A stretch of DNA of 64,000 nucleotides from positions 1 to 64,000 of the forward strand of contig JAPOQH010000030.1 in the NCBI GenBank assembly GCA_026710825.1, given 5' to 3'. Every line of letters begins with the position of its first letter. The first letter of the stretch is position 1. A program made the position numbers and the translations under genes. Below the pieces are notes generated by a model, which saw only the letters and a program-made list of their open reading frames with translations, did no database searches and was not told the origin of the DNA. This DNA is from Chloroflexota bacterium (GTDB lineage: Bacteria; Chloroflexota; Dehalococcoidia; Lucifugimonadales; UBA3495). This document shows, piece by piece, positions 18,115 to 26,906 of this stretch.

Positions 18115-19866
18115 TCACGCTGGTATGATTGGCAGCCGAATCCGCGACGGAAAATGCTGGTCATGATAAATGGTCTGAAGCGCGGGGATCGACTCGGTAG
18201 CCTCCCACGGATGGTCGGAGGTGTTGAAATTGCGGTCAAACCGGGGAAAGTTGCTGCTGCTTATTTCTAGGCGGATGCGGTGCCCCTTTTTGAACACATT
18301 ACTGGTGGCCACCAGGTCTATGGTGTACTCCTCAACGGCTCCGGGGGTTATTGGGCGCGACTCGTCCGTGCCTTGCCTGTACCGCGCTCGTATAATGCCA
18401 TCCACCAGGCTCCGCGCCGCGCCGCAGGGTTCCACGTCGACCAACTTGGCGGTGAAATCTGTGTCCTCCGCCGTGGTGGCCGCGTACAAGGTAACCGTCA
18501 GGGGACCAGTCACCTCCACGTCGGTTTCCAGCGGGGGTGTGCTGTAGCAAAGCACGTCGTTCCGGGCCTCAACTAACTGTTGGTCGTACGCTCCGCCTGG
18601 CACAAATGATGGCCCACAGCACAGCGCCCCACCGTGAGTGGGTACCGGATCCCTGGGATCATATACGAACACGTCAACCGAATCGTTGCCCGGCATCGCC
18701 GGCGATAGCGATCCATCGCCCGATGCCGTGTTGGCTTTGCCGGCGCTGTGCAGGTAATAGTCGGTGTATTGGGTGCGGGCCAGTGGCCACTCTTGCTCAT
18801 CCCGCCAGCGGTTTTCGCCCATAACAAAAATCTGCACGGGCGCGCCGTCGTTGGCGCCGTTGTGCTCGCCCTTGAGCCAGTGATCGAACCACCTCAACTG
18901 GATGCCGTCAGTGTCTATGGCCGGTCCTGCAGCGCCCAGTCCGAAGAAGAATTCCCCGGAGATTTCACCGAACGGACCATGGTGCCATGGCCCAACGATC
19001 AGGCGTTGACCATCGCGCACGGTCGTGTCTTCGGCCTTGTTTCGCATCCCCACATAGTTGCGCAACGTACCCAGCAGGAAAATGTCGTGCCACCCACCGA
19101 TGTGCAGGGCCGGCGTGGTGATGTGCGAATAGTGGTCCTCGATGCGCCAGCGGCTCCAGTAGTCGTCGCTGGAGGAATGGCGTATCCAGTCGTAGAAGTA
19201 ACCTGCAAGAGGAGACTTAAGATGCGGCAGGTCCACGATTGGTTGATGCCTGAAGGTGCAGTCAAGCTCGTTGAAAGCGGCCAGCAAGCCCTCGCGAGTC
19301 CCATCGGGCACGTCGTGGCGGCTTGAGATCGCGCCCATGTTTGCCATAGTCAATTGGCGCATGGTCCAAGACAACGCAAATCCCCAGGCCAGTGCGCCAC
19401 CCTGGTAGGTCCAGCCCTCGTAGTAGTCCGACGCCGTGATGCCCGGCGCGATACACGTGAGGGCTGGAGGGTTGGTGATCGCGCATAGCCATTGGGTTGC
19501 GCCAACGTAGGAACGACCAAACATACCCACTTTCCCGGAACTCCACGACTGATCCGCGCACCATTGCACCGTATCGTACCCATCGTTGGGTTCGTCCAGG
19601 AAGGGGTAGAACTCGCCTTCGGAAGCGTAGCGGCCTCGCGTATCCTGGATCACCACCGCATAGCCGTGGGACGCGGCACGGATAACTTCCAGCGCTCCAG
19701 TGCGGCCTTGAGATTTATCGTACGGGGTGCGCTGCAGCAGCACCGGAAGCTGTCCCTCTACGTCGGGACGGTAAACGTCGGCGTACAGCGTGACGCCGTC
19801 TCGCATGGGCACTGCCAGGTCGAGCTCGCTGCGAATGTTGGTGTACGGTCCCATCGATTCCGGCAT
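18115..19866 (-). CDS. CocE/NonD-type alpha/beta-hydrolase (S15-like)
   Basis: 583 residues of the CocE/X-Pro dipeptidyl-peptidase group, esterases or acylases. N-terminal alpha/beta fold with DVYRPDVEG, VVIQDTRGRYASEGEF, and nucleophile serine in GMFGRSYVGATQW; the C-terminal jelly-roll domain has DPVPTHGGALCCGP, TPPLETDVEVTGPLTVTLYA and the late FPRFDRNFNT. GGAGG precedes the ATG. No signal peptide. It is 39 bases after the ornithine carbamoyltransferase stop, probably one transcript, although no metabolic link is obvious. Substrate unknown. Confidence 0.9.
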   Translation of the reverse strand: MPESMGPYTNIRSELDLAVPMRDGVTLYADVYRPDVEGQLPVLLQRTPYDKSQGRTGALEVIRAASHGYAVVIQDTRGRYASEGEFYPFLDEPNDGYDTVQWCADQSWSSGKVGMFGRSYVGATQWLCAITNPPALTCIAPGITASDYYEGWTYQGGALAWGFALSWTMRQLTMANMGAISSRHDVPDGTREGLLAAFNELDCTFRHQPIVDLPHLKSPLAGYFYDWIRHSSSDDYWSRWRIEDHYSHITTPALHIGGWHDIFLLGTLRNYVGMRNKAEDTTVRDGQRLIVGPWHHGPFGEISGEFFFGLGAAGPAIDTDGIQLRWFDHWLKGEHNGANDGAPVQIFVMGENRWRDEQEWPLARTQYTDYYLHSAGKANTASGDGSLSPAMPGNDSVDVFVYDPRDPVPTHGGALCCGPSFVPGGAYDQQLVEARNDVLCYSTPPLETDVEVTGPLTVTLYAATTAEDTDFTAKLVDVEPCGAARSLVDGIIRARYRQGTDESRPITPGAVEEYTIDLVATSNVFKKGHRIRLEISSSNFPRFDRNFNTSDHPWEATESIPALQTIYHDQHFPSRIRLPIIPA

Positions 19867-19905
19867 GGCAACACCTCCGTGTTTCCAATCACGTTATAAG
19901 TTGGG

Positions 19906-20838
19906 TTACGACAACAGGAACTCCAGAACCGCCTTTTGGGCATGCAGTCGGTTGTGCGCCTGTCGGTATGCCACCGATTGCGGATGTTCCAGCATCCCTG
20001 GGGGTACTTCCTCGCCGTAGTGCGCCGGCATATCGTGCATGAAGCATGCATCAGGCGCGGCCTTTTTCATCAGGGCATCGTTCACCGTGTAGCCCTGGAA
20101 CGCCATCAGCCGTTGCTCCGTTTCAGCCTCGTCGCCCATGCTGGTCCAAACGTCCGTGTACACCACGTTGGCATCGATCACGGCGTCCTCCGGTCGCACC
20201 AGAGGATGTACTGTCGGCTTTGGCCCATCGTCTGCCCTGACTCCTCGTGCGCTGGCGGCGTCGAACACCGGCTCTTCCAATTGGTAGCCGTGTGGCGCGG
20301 CGATTGCGAAGTTCATACCAACTGCCGGCGAGCCCAGGCACAGGCTCCTCGCCACGTTGTTCCCGTCCCCTATGTAAGCCACATTCACACCGTCGGTTCT
20401 CCCATGGGTTTCGGCTATCGTCAGCAGGTCTGCCATCGTTTGGCAGGGGTGCTCAACGTCTGATAACGCATTGATCACGGGCATGTTCCCATATTTGGCC
20501 AGTCCAACCAGCGATTCATGGGAATTCACGCGTGCGATCACAGCGTCCACGTAGCCGCTCAGTACCCGCGCTACGTCTGATACTGGTTCCCGGCGGCCCA
20601 GCCCAACCTCTTCGGGCGACATATACAGGCTGTACCCTCCCAGTTCGGCGATGCCGATCTGAAAACTGACTCGGGTCCTCAACGACGGTTTCTCAAACAG
20701 CAGCGCCACCCGTTTCCCGGCCAACGGTTGCACGCTTCCAGGAGGCGAGGATTTCAACTCCAATGCTCGGCGTATCAAGGTTCGGGTTTCGTCGGGCGAA
20801 ATATCTGTTATGGAAATGAAATCACGCTTGTCAGACAT
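19906..20838 (-). CDS. argF: Ornithine carbamoyltransferase-like protein
   Basis: 310 residues. The carbamoyl-phosphate site is clear: FEKPSLRTRVSFQ (Leu in place of the common Thr of STRTR), VINALSDVEHPCQTMADLLT. The ornithine side has DVWTSMGDEAE, expected for OTCases. The loop that normally reads HCLPAH reads HDMPAH at residues 268-273, so the cysteine that lines the ornithine amino group is missing. The role is probably arginine biosynthesis, but a related transcarbamylase with another acceptor cannot be excluded. The frame is open to 21006; the ATG at 20838 with AAGGA fits the family N-terminus. Confidence 0.85.
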   Translation of the reverse strand: MSDKRDFISITDISPDETRTLIRRALELKSSPPGSVQPLAGKRVALLFEKPSLRTRVSFQIGIAELGGYSLYMSPEEVGLGRREPVSDVARVLSGYVDAVIARVNSHESLVGLAKYGNMPVINALSDVEHPCQTMADLLTIAETHGRTDGVNVAYIGDGNNVARSLCLGSPAVGMNFAIAAPHGYQLEEPVFDAASARGVRADDGPKPTVHPLVRPEDAVIDANVVYTDVWTSMGDEAETEQRLMAFQGYTVNDALMKKAAPDACFMHDMPAHYGEEVPPGMLEHPQSVAYRQAHNRLHAQKAVLEFLLS

Positions 20839-20892
20839 TGCTGGTTTCCTTGCAACCGAATTTAGCGCTGAATAACCGCGCTCCTGCCGAAC

Positions 20893-20901
20893 ATCATAAC
20901 A
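20893..20901 (-). promoter_or_regulatory. Possible extended -10 promoter of the carbamoyltransferase gene
   Basis: Minus strand TGTTATGAT, an extended -10 element (TGn plus a five-of-six -10 hexamer), without a recognisable -35. The start point would be near 20886, 48 bases before the ATG. Confidence 0.35.
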
Positions 20902-20992
20902 GGCACTGCACTCTGCGGCTGTTCGGTCCAGCAGCCCAGAGAAATCTGAAGGATGCTTTGCGATAATCCGATTAAGGTCCGGACACACGAAA

Positions 20993-21016
20993 GAGGCCGG
21001 TCTCAAGACCGGCCTC
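20993..21016 (-). terminator. Hairpin after the NHL-repeat gene
   Basis: Perfect 10-base stem GAGGCCGGTC / GACCGGCCTC with a four-base loop. On the minus strand only a short TTTC follows, so it may be a weak terminator or an mRNA 3'-end stabiliser. Confidence 0.6.
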
Positions 21017-21042
21017 CATTACGTTTCGAACGTGCAGGATTC

Positions 21043-22092
21043 CTACAGGTTGAACTGCGGATCCATGTAGCTGGCGTCCTTCTCGTAAACCTGCAGCCGG
21101 GACCGCAGGGTGTCGCAAACCAGCAACCGGTTGTTGGCCCGGTCAAAGGTGCAGGACATGGGCATGCGGAACGTTCGCTGCTGTTGCTCCAGGTCGGGGA
21201 CCCGGCGGCGGGCTTTGACCATGTCCGGGTTGGCGTTGAGCGAAAGGTCTCCCCATTCGGAAACCTCGGTCGCGTCGCCTTCCAGGTAGGCCAGTGGGTT
21301 GGCGTCGGCGTCGTAAATCACGATGCGCTCGTTGAGCCAGTCGGCCACGTAAACGTCGCCGTCATTGTCAATGTCAACGCCCAGAGGGTGGTTCAGCTCG
21401 CCGGAGCGACTGCCGCGGCTGCCGAAGGTTCGCAGGTGAGTGCCGCCTGCGGTGTACTTCTGCACCCGGTGGTTGCCCCAGTCGGCGATGTAAAGGTCGC
21501 CTTCATTGTCGATGCTGATTCCGGAGGGCATTTCCAGGTCTTCAGGTCCATCGCCCTTGGTGCCGAAACCGCCCAGGTACTCACCGTTTTTGCCGAACTT
21601 TTGGACTCGACTGGTGCGGGACGAAACTACCCAAAGGTTCTGGTCGGCGTCGAAGGCGACGCCGGCGGCGCCGTTTAGTTGGCCTTCGCCGTCTCCGCTT
21701 TCGCCCCACTGATTGGTCAGGTTGCCGTCAGCGTCGAACACGCAGATCTGGTTTTTCCACTCGTCGGAAGCGTACACATTGCCGTCGGCGTCGGCGGCAA
21801 TCCCGGTGATCCACTCAAACAGACCCCGCGAGTTGGACTGATAGGCAGCGCCTTCGCGGCCGAATTCGCCTAGGAACTCCTCGCCGCCCTTGCCTTCCGT
21901 ATTGCCGATGGTGCACTTGGTGATGCGGGCGCTGGGATTCTGCTCACCGCCGCGGTTGGCGACATACATCACGCCGTCCGGCAGGACTGCCACGTCCACC
22001 GGCTGGCTGAATCCCATGCCCACCTGACCCTGGCGGCCGACGTTTTTGACGTACAGCCATGCCCGACCGCTTGCCACGGTATTCTGAGGCAT
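21043..22092 (-). CDS. NHL-repeat beta-propeller protein
   Basis: 349 residues built of NHL-type repeats, each with patterns such as QPVDVAVLPDGVMYVANRG, ITGIAADADGNVYASDEWKNQI, MPSGISIDNEGDLYIADWGNHRV and HPLGVDIDNDGDVYVADWLNERI. It probably forms a six-bladed propeller used for binding. No signal peptide or catalytic motif. GGAGG lies before the ATG at 22092. Third gene of the DUF1800-DUF1501 unit, 90 bases after the DUF1501 stop, so the three may act together. The ligand is unknown. Confidence 0.85.
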   Translation of the reverse strand: MPQNTVASGRAWLYVKNVGRQGQVGMGFSQPVDVAVLPDGVMYVANRGGEQNPSARITKCTIGNTEGKGGEEFLGEFGREGAAYQSNSRGLFEWITGIAADADGNVYASDEWKNQICVFDADGNLTNQWGESGDGEGQLNGAAGVAFDADQNLWVVSSRTSRVQKFGKNGEYLGGFGTKGDGPEDLEMPSGISIDNEGDLYIADWGNHRVQKYTAGGTHLRTFGSRGSRSGELNHPLGVDIDNDGDVYVADWLNERIVIYDADANPLAYLEGDATEVSEWGDLSLNANPDMVKARRRVPDLEQQQRTFRMPMSCTFDRANNRLLVCDTLRSRLQVYEKDASYMDPQFNL

Positions 22093-22124
22093 AGTTAATC
22101 CTCCAATTTGGATTTTTAGGCCTG

Positions 22125-22158
22125 GGTGGTGGCGCAACCGGAGGGCTGCGCCACCACC
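22125..22158 (-). other. Long hairpin between the DUF1501 and NHL genes
   Basis: Perfect 12-base inverted repeat GGTGGTGGCGCA (22125-22136) / TGCGCCACCACC (22147-22158) with a ten-base loop. No U-run follows on the minus strand, so it is not a standard terminator; it may set relative mRNA stability inside the operon. Confidence 0.6.
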
Positions 22159-22182
22159 GAATTTACTGAGCCTGAAACCTTG

Positions 22183-23313
22183 TTACTTGACGAAGTTCAG
22201 CTTCGGGAAGGTTCCGTTGACGAGGGGGTTGGCGTCCATGCCGAGCCAGTCTTCAACGATGCTGGTGTAAGCGCCGCGGAAATCGTAGTTGGGAACCAGG
22301 TCACCCTGTTCCAGATCTTCGTTCTTCCGGGACGGGTACTCGCCGTAGAAGCCACCCTGAATTGGGTCGCCAATCACGAACGCCGCGCCGGCTGCGCCGT
22401 GGTCGGTGCCGGAGCCGTTGTCACGGACACGGCGGCCGAACTCGGAGAACATGTACATGACGATGTTCTCGCCGGTGTTGTGCTCCTTCATGTCCTGGAA
22501 GAAGGCGTTGACACCCTCGGAGATTTCCTTCCACAGCTGCGGGTGGGCGGCGGCCTCACCGGCGTGCGTGTCGAAGCTGGCGTGCTGGGTGTAGAAAATC
22601 TTGGTGCCCAGATCGGCCATGTAAACCTGGGCGATGTCGCGCAGGTGGTGGGCGATGGGGCTGTTGGGATATTCCACGTTGCTGGAGTACTGCTCCGGTG
22701 CAACCTTGACTATGTCGGCGCCAATCATGGCGTCGGTGCCGGTGGAGCGCAGGTAGTCGTTCACGAAGCTGCCGCCGATGGTCGGGGAATACATCTTCGA
22801 GAACAGGTCCAGCGCCTTGGAACGCTGGTCAGCATTCTCGATGCCGGTCAGCAGGCCGTAGGTGCCCAGGTCAGCAATGGCAGCGACGGGGACTCCGGGG
22901 ACGGCCAACGCGCGAGGCAGGCCATGGCCGAAGTTGATGGCCGTCAGCACGTTCTCTTTGTTCGGGTCCATCTCGCGTGCGACGCGACCGGCCCAACCCT
23001 CGGTGCCAACCTTGTCCGGCTCACAGGTGTGCCAGATGTCCATGCTGCGGAAGTGCGAGCGAGGGCTGTCGGCGTAGCCGATGCCGTGAATGATGGCAAC
23101 GTTGCCCGCGTCAAACAGTTCCTTGAGGGGGCCCATGGTGGGGGCGAAACCCAACTCGTCGTTGATGGGGATGATGTCTTCTCGCTTGTAGCTTACGGCG
23201 GGCCGGTTGTCGTAGTACGACGAGTCGTTGTAAGGGATCACCGTGTTGAAGTAGTCGTTGCCGCCGGTGAGCTGCAGGACCACGATGACCGGGTCTTTCT
23301 TTGTGGAGGTCAT
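22183..23313 (-). CDS. DUF1501 family protein
   Basis: 376 residues of the DUF1501 family, distantly related to alkaline phosphatase/sulfatase folds. Visible family features: LQLTGGNDYFNTVIP, IIHGIGYADSPRSHFRSMDIWHT, FDTHAGE, FSEFGRRVRDNGSGTDHGAAGAAF. Members usually carry a Tat signal; this one starts directly at MTSTKKDPVIVVLQL and has none, so it may stay in the cytoplasm or leave by partner-assisted export. AGGAG precedes the ATG. It follows the DUF1800 gene, its usual genomic partner. Biochemical function is unknown. Confidence 0.9.
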   Translation of the reverse strand: MTSTKKDPVIVVLQLTGGNDYFNTVIPYNDSSYYDNRPAVSYKREDIIPINDELGFAPTMGPLKELFDAGNVAIIHGIGYADSPRSHFRSMDIWHTCEPDKVGTEGWAGRVAREMDPNKENVLTAINFGHGLPRALAVPGVPVAAIADLGTYGLLTGIENADQRSKALDLFSKMYSPTIGGSFVNDYLRSTGTDAMIGADIVKVAPEQYSSNVEYPNSPIAHHLRDIAQVYMADLGTKIFYTQHASFDTHAGEAAAHPQLWKEISEGVNAFFQDMKEHNTGENIVMYMFSEFGRRVRDNGSGTDHGAAGAAFVIGDPIQGGFYGEYPSRKNEDLEQGDLVPNYDFRGAYTSIVEDWLGMDANPLVNGTFPKLNFVK

Positions 23314-23361
23314 TGCCTATGCTCCTTGTTTGTTTGGTTGAGGCAGTCGGATCGGTGTTGT

Positions 23362-23385
23362 CGCCGGGCCGAATCCGGCCCGGCG
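23362..23385 (-). other. Long hairpin between the DUF1800 and DUF1501 genes
   Basis: Perfect 10-base inverted repeat CGCCGGGCCG (23362-23371) / CGGCCCGGCG (23376-23385) around AATC. No U-run on either side. It sits nine bases after the DUF1800 stop. Confidence 0.6.
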
Positions 23386-23394
23386 AGGTTCCGA

Positions 23395-24795
23395 TTAGCC
23401 GAACTGGTACTCGGTGGTGGCGCTGATCAGGGACATGGTCTCGCCGATGCGAGTCGCCGTGGCGGCGCGATCGCCCCAGTTGACATCGCCACCGGCGCGG
23501 ACGTGCTCTGCCAACTGGCCGCGAGTCTCTTCGCTCAGCTCGACGAAGCCCATGTACTCGGTGCAGGCGTTCAGCAAATGGTCGGGCGTGGTCACGCCTT
23601 CGTCCTGCATCCGGTCAATGATGTCGCGCATTCCGGGCAGTTCCGAGTTCGACACCCGGTCGGCCACGAAGTTGATGCGGGCCAGCAGGGCGCCGGAGTT
23701 GATCCACTCTAGGCCGGTGTGCCACCCTTCCACCGACGGCGGGTCCAGGATGGACTGGCCCATGTAGGTGGGCTCTTTACCGATGTTCAGAACGCCAGGG
23801 TCGGGGTTCTCGTAGAGGCCAACCATGCGCAGCGTGCCTGCGACCACTTCCGTCGGGCTCTTGATCTTCTGGAAGCGAGCGTCCTTGAACCACTGCGAAT
23901 TGAACATGTGGCGCAGTACGGGTTTCATCTCGAATCCCGATTCCTCAAATATCTGGCACATCTCGTCCAGCGCATCCTCGTCACGGGCCGGCTCGATGGT
24001 CCACGCGGGAACCTGCGGCTCATCGGCGACGAAGAAGTTATAGAGGTGGCGGCAGATGAAGCGGGTAGTTGCCGGCTCTTCCAGGATGATGTCGATGATG
24101 TCCTCACCGTTGAAGTTGCCGGTGCGGCCCAGGAAGGTCTTTTCGCCATAGTCGTGATCTTCGTCACGATAGGCGAACTTCCAGGGGTAGCGTCCATAGG
24201 GAGCGCGCGGCAGTTTGGCCTGGATGGTCCAGCCGGTGAACGCGCGCGAGCACTCGCGGACATCAACCTCGGTGTAGTTCGAAACGCCCATGGAGAAGAG
24301 TTCCAGAAGCTCGCGGCCCCAGTTCTCGTTCACGGCGTCCCGGTGGTTTTCGTTGTTGTCCAGCCAGAAAATCATGGCCGGGTTCTTGGACAGCTCAACG
24401 AGAATGTCCCGGTAGTTCCCCATCCCGTGTTCGCGGAGCATATCGATCTGCTCGAGCAACTGGTCGCAGTTGTCGACCTTGGAGTTGCCGGTGGCAAATA
24501 CGTGATGCCAGAACAGGGTAATCTTCTCTTCCAAAGGCTTGTCGCTGGATATCATGTTGTACATCCAGTTGGCCTGTCCGGAGAAGGGAACGCCCCCGGG
24601 GAGCAAAAAGCTGGGGTGATACCGCAGCAGCAGAGCCATCTTCCCGCCTTGGCGGTCTTCCGACGGTTCCAGCAGCTCTTCCACGGTGGCTTCGTAACCC
24701 TGGGCAACACAACGCTCCAACTCAGCGCGGTTGGCGCCAAAACCGGCGCGCCGCATCAAGTGGGCCATCAATGCCAGGTCATCTTTGTGTGACAT
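23395..24795 (-). CDS. DUF1800 family protein
   Basis: 466 residues, largely helical, of the DUF1800 family. Characteristic segments: AHLMRRAGFGANRAELE, EKITLFWHHVFATGNSKV, LRVELSKNPAM-like LVELSKNPAMIFWLDN, ENWGRELLELFSMGV, YTEVDVRECSRAFTGWTI, and PSVEGWHTGLEWI. The frame extends to 24828, but a strong GGAAGGAGG selects the ATG at 24795. No signal peptide. DUF1800 and DUF1501 are habitually adjacent across bacteria; their joint function is not established. A consensus-like promoter lies upstream at 24876-24904. Confidence 0.92.
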   Translation of the reverse strand: MSHKDDLALMAHLMRRAGFGANRAELERCVAQGYEATVEELLEPSEDRQGGKMALLLRYHPSFLLPGGVPFSGQANWMYNMISSDKPLEEKITLFWHHVFATGNSKVDNCDQLLEQIDMLREHGMGNYRDILVELSKNPAMIFWLDNNENHRDAVNENWGRELLELFSMGVSNYTEVDVRECSRAFTGWTIQAKLPRAPYGRYPWKFAYRDEDHDYGEKTFLGRTGNFNGEDIIDIILEEPATTRFICRHLYNFFVADEPQVPAWTIEPARDEDALDEMCQIFEESGFEMKPVLRHMFNSQWFKDARFQKIKSPTEVVAGTLRMVGLYENPDPGVLNIGKEPTYMGQSILDPPSVEGWHTGLEWINSGALLARINFVADRVSNSELPGMRDIIDRMQDEGVTTPDHLLNACTEYMGFVELSEETRGQLAEHVRAGGDVNWGDRAATATRIGETMSLISATTEYQFG

Positions 24796-24875
24796 CCTGT
24801 GCCTCCTTCCAGTGTGTTTTCTTGCCAAAGCCGCATACAGACATCACTCGCCTGAGCGACCTATATTTTGCCGGT

Positions 24876-24904
24876 AGTTTAATTTACCGATAAAGCTGTG
24901 TCAA
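24876..24904 (-). promoter_or_regulatory. Promoter of the DUF1800-DUF1501-NHL operon
   Basis: Minus strand: perfect TTGACA (24899-24904), 17-base spacer, TAAACT (24876-24881), in an AT-rich spacer. The start point near 24869 gives a leader of about 75 bases. Confidence 0.65.
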
Positions 24905-25008
24905 CAAAAATCGGCGCATCGCTCAAATTTGATAACCATTATAATGTGGTAGCCAATGTTAAACTGCGCGCGTGGATGCCAGGAACCGGCGGCCCCGGAT
25001 TGGGCAAT

Positions 25009-26838
25009 CTAGTTTGACGCGCCCGCGATAGGAGCGCAGTCCAGCAGATTCAGTTCGTCGAGGTCGTTTTCGTCCACATCATATAGCGCCGGCGGTACGT
25101 ATCCGCACAAGTCGTTCCTGATGACGTAAAGCACCATTAGCTTTGGAAGGTTGCCTAACTCAGGCGGAATCTGACCGGTCAGTTGGTTGGTGTCCAGGTG
25201 CAACTGTTCAAGCTTAACCAGGTTTCCCAACTCCGACGGTATATTGCCCATCAGCATGTTGTTGTCCAGGTGCAGTTCCTCAAGTTTGGGCAGGTCCCCC
25301 AATTCCGCTGGGATCATGCCACTCAACCGGTTCCGATTGAAGTCCAGCACCCTCAACTCAGGCATCTGCCCCAACGCCGCCGGAATCGAACCGGCCAGTT
25401 CATTTTCGCGCAGACGAAGGATTTCCAGTTTGGGCAGATTGCCTAATTCGGGCGGCACCTGCCCGCTCAGTCTGTTGCTGTCCAGGGACAAATATTTCAA
25501 CTCCGCCAGGCCACCGATTCCTGGGGGGATCGAGCCCTCCAAACGGTTCCCGCCAAGGTTTAGGGATATCAGGCTCGTGAGACCGCTCAGTTCGGGTGGT
25601 ATCTCACCGGACAGTTGGTTGTCTTGCAGCCGCAACACCCTAAGGCTTTCCAAGCTGCCCAACCCTGCTGGTATCTGTCCAGTCAACTCGTTGTCATGGA
25701 GGTAAAGCCATCCGAGGTTCTCAAGCTGACCTAGTTCTGAGGGGATCTCTTCTGTTAACTGGTTGTCGTATAGCAACAACCCCCTCAGGTTGGCGAGATC
25801 TCCCAGCTTCTCCGGTATGGCACCAGTTAAATCATTGCCCGTTATCCCCAGGAAGGTGAGCCTGGACAGGTTTCCTAACGCGGGCGGTATTTCACCGGTG
25901 AACTCGTTGTCGCTGAGCCATAGAGCTCCAAGATTTGCGAGATCACCCAACTCAGACGGTATCGTTCCCGTCAGCTTATTGTCATCAAGGTCAAGGGTCC
26001 TGAGATTGGAGAGGCCGATGATCTGGGGTGGTATCTCTCCAGTCAGGTCGTTGTTCCACAACTCAAGATCGGTCAGGTTCGCGAGGTTTCCCAACTCGGG
26101 TGGGATCGGCCCGCTAAATTCGTTGTGGTCAAACGACAAGACCGTGAGGTTGGTGAGATTGCCCAACTCCCCCGGTATTTCTCCGCTGAGGCGATTGCCA
26201 TCCATGTCCAGGGTGTCCAGACTGGCCAGGTTCCCCAACTCAGGCGGCAGCCGGCCGCTCATGTTGTTGTTGTCCAGGTATAGGACCAGCACGCAGCCGT
26301 TGCTGTCGGCGGACACGCCGAACCAAGTGCCAATCGGATCGTCGCTGAGCCAATTTACGCTGTTCCTCCACCGCTCGCCGTTGGTGGCCTCGTACAGAGC
26401 CACCAGGGCTTCCCTGTCCCCGGCACAACTGTCCAGCATCACTGAGTTAGACCACGGCGACCAGACCGGTACGCCGAACCGCCCTGCGCTGCTCCCAACT
26501 GTGAACCAATATGTTGAGCCCGGATTGAGGTTCGTGATGGTTTGGGAAGTTTGTCCCGTGTTGCGTACGCTCTTGAAGGTCAGGGAGTCCCGCCATTCCT
26601 CACCTGCCTCGTTCGCCGCGTTGAAATCCTCCTGGGAAATCCAAGCGAGGATGTAAAATCTCGCTTCTGGCACACGCTCCCAGGTAACTACAACCTCACC
26701 GGCATTGGGCCCAGCTTCTGCCTGGGGCTTGCCGGGTGCGAGCGGGGTCTCCTGGGCAAAAACCTGGACCGTCGTGCCGGCTCCAATGACCATCAGGGTT
26801 ATGGCAAAAATTGATGCAATGCCTGTGCGGATTTTCAT
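25009..26838 (-). CDS. Secreted FN3-leucine-rich-repeat protein
   Basis: 609 residues: signal peptide (about 1-29, ending TVQVFA-QE), a fibronectin type III-like domain (about 33-135), a DREALVALYEATNGERWRN cap typical of bacterial receptor-like LRR proteins, then 17 tandem repeats of 24 residues with the plant-type pattern NxLxGxIPxELGxLxxLxxLxL, closed by a cysteine cap (NDLCGYVPPALYDVDEN ... LLDC). No anchor is visible, so it is secreted or cell-associated. Likely adhesion or recognition. The coding DNA looks less GC-rich than its neighbours. ATG 26838 and ATG 26853 are both possible; neither has a good Shine-Dalgarno. Monocistronic. Confidence 0.9.
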   Translation of the reverse strand: MKIRTGIASIFAITLMVIGAGTTVQVFAQETPLAPGKPQAEAGPNAGEVVVTWERVPEARFYILAWISQEDFNAANEAGEEWRDSLTFKSVRNTGQTSQTITNLNPGSTYWFTVGSSAGRFGVPVWSPWSNSVMLDSCAGDREALVALYEATNGERWRNSVNWLSDDPIGTWFGVSADSNGCVLVLYLDNNNMSGRLPPELGNLASLDTLDMDGNRLSGEIPGELGNLTNLTVLSFDHNEFSGPIPPELGNLANLTDLELWNNDLTGEIPPQIIGLSNLRTLDLDDNKLTGTIPSELGDLANLGALWLSDNEFTGEIPPALGNLSRLTFLGITGNDLTGAIPEKLGDLANLRGLLLYDNQLTEEIPSELGQLENLGWLYLHDNELTGQIPAGLGSLESLRVLRLQDNQLSGEIPPELSGLTSLISLNLGGNRLEGSIPPGIGGLAELKYLSLDSNRLSGQVPPELGNLPKLEILRLRENELAGSIPAALGQMPELRVLDFNRNRLSGMIPAELGDLPKLEELHLDNNMLMGNIPSELGNLVKLEQLHLDTNQLTGQIPPELGNLPKLMVLYVIRNDLCGYVPPALYDVDENDLDELNLLDCAPIAGASN

Positions 26839-26906
26839 ATGGGAACCGACCATTTGAATTTATGGGTTTTGCTTGCCAATCTGTCCGCAAGCGAATGAGA
26901 CGAGGT

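Noticed and set aside
22126-23712. A 528-codon plus-strand open frame opposite the DUF1501 and DUF1800 genes
   Set aside because: It is Val/Gly-rich, has no domain or ribosome binding site, and mirrors two well-supported minus-strand genes; long antisense frames are common in GC-rich DNA.
25009-26838. CRISPR-like periodic repeats suggested by the 72-base periodicity
   Set aside because: The period is the 24-residue LRR in a continuous reading frame; repeats are not identical and have no spacers.
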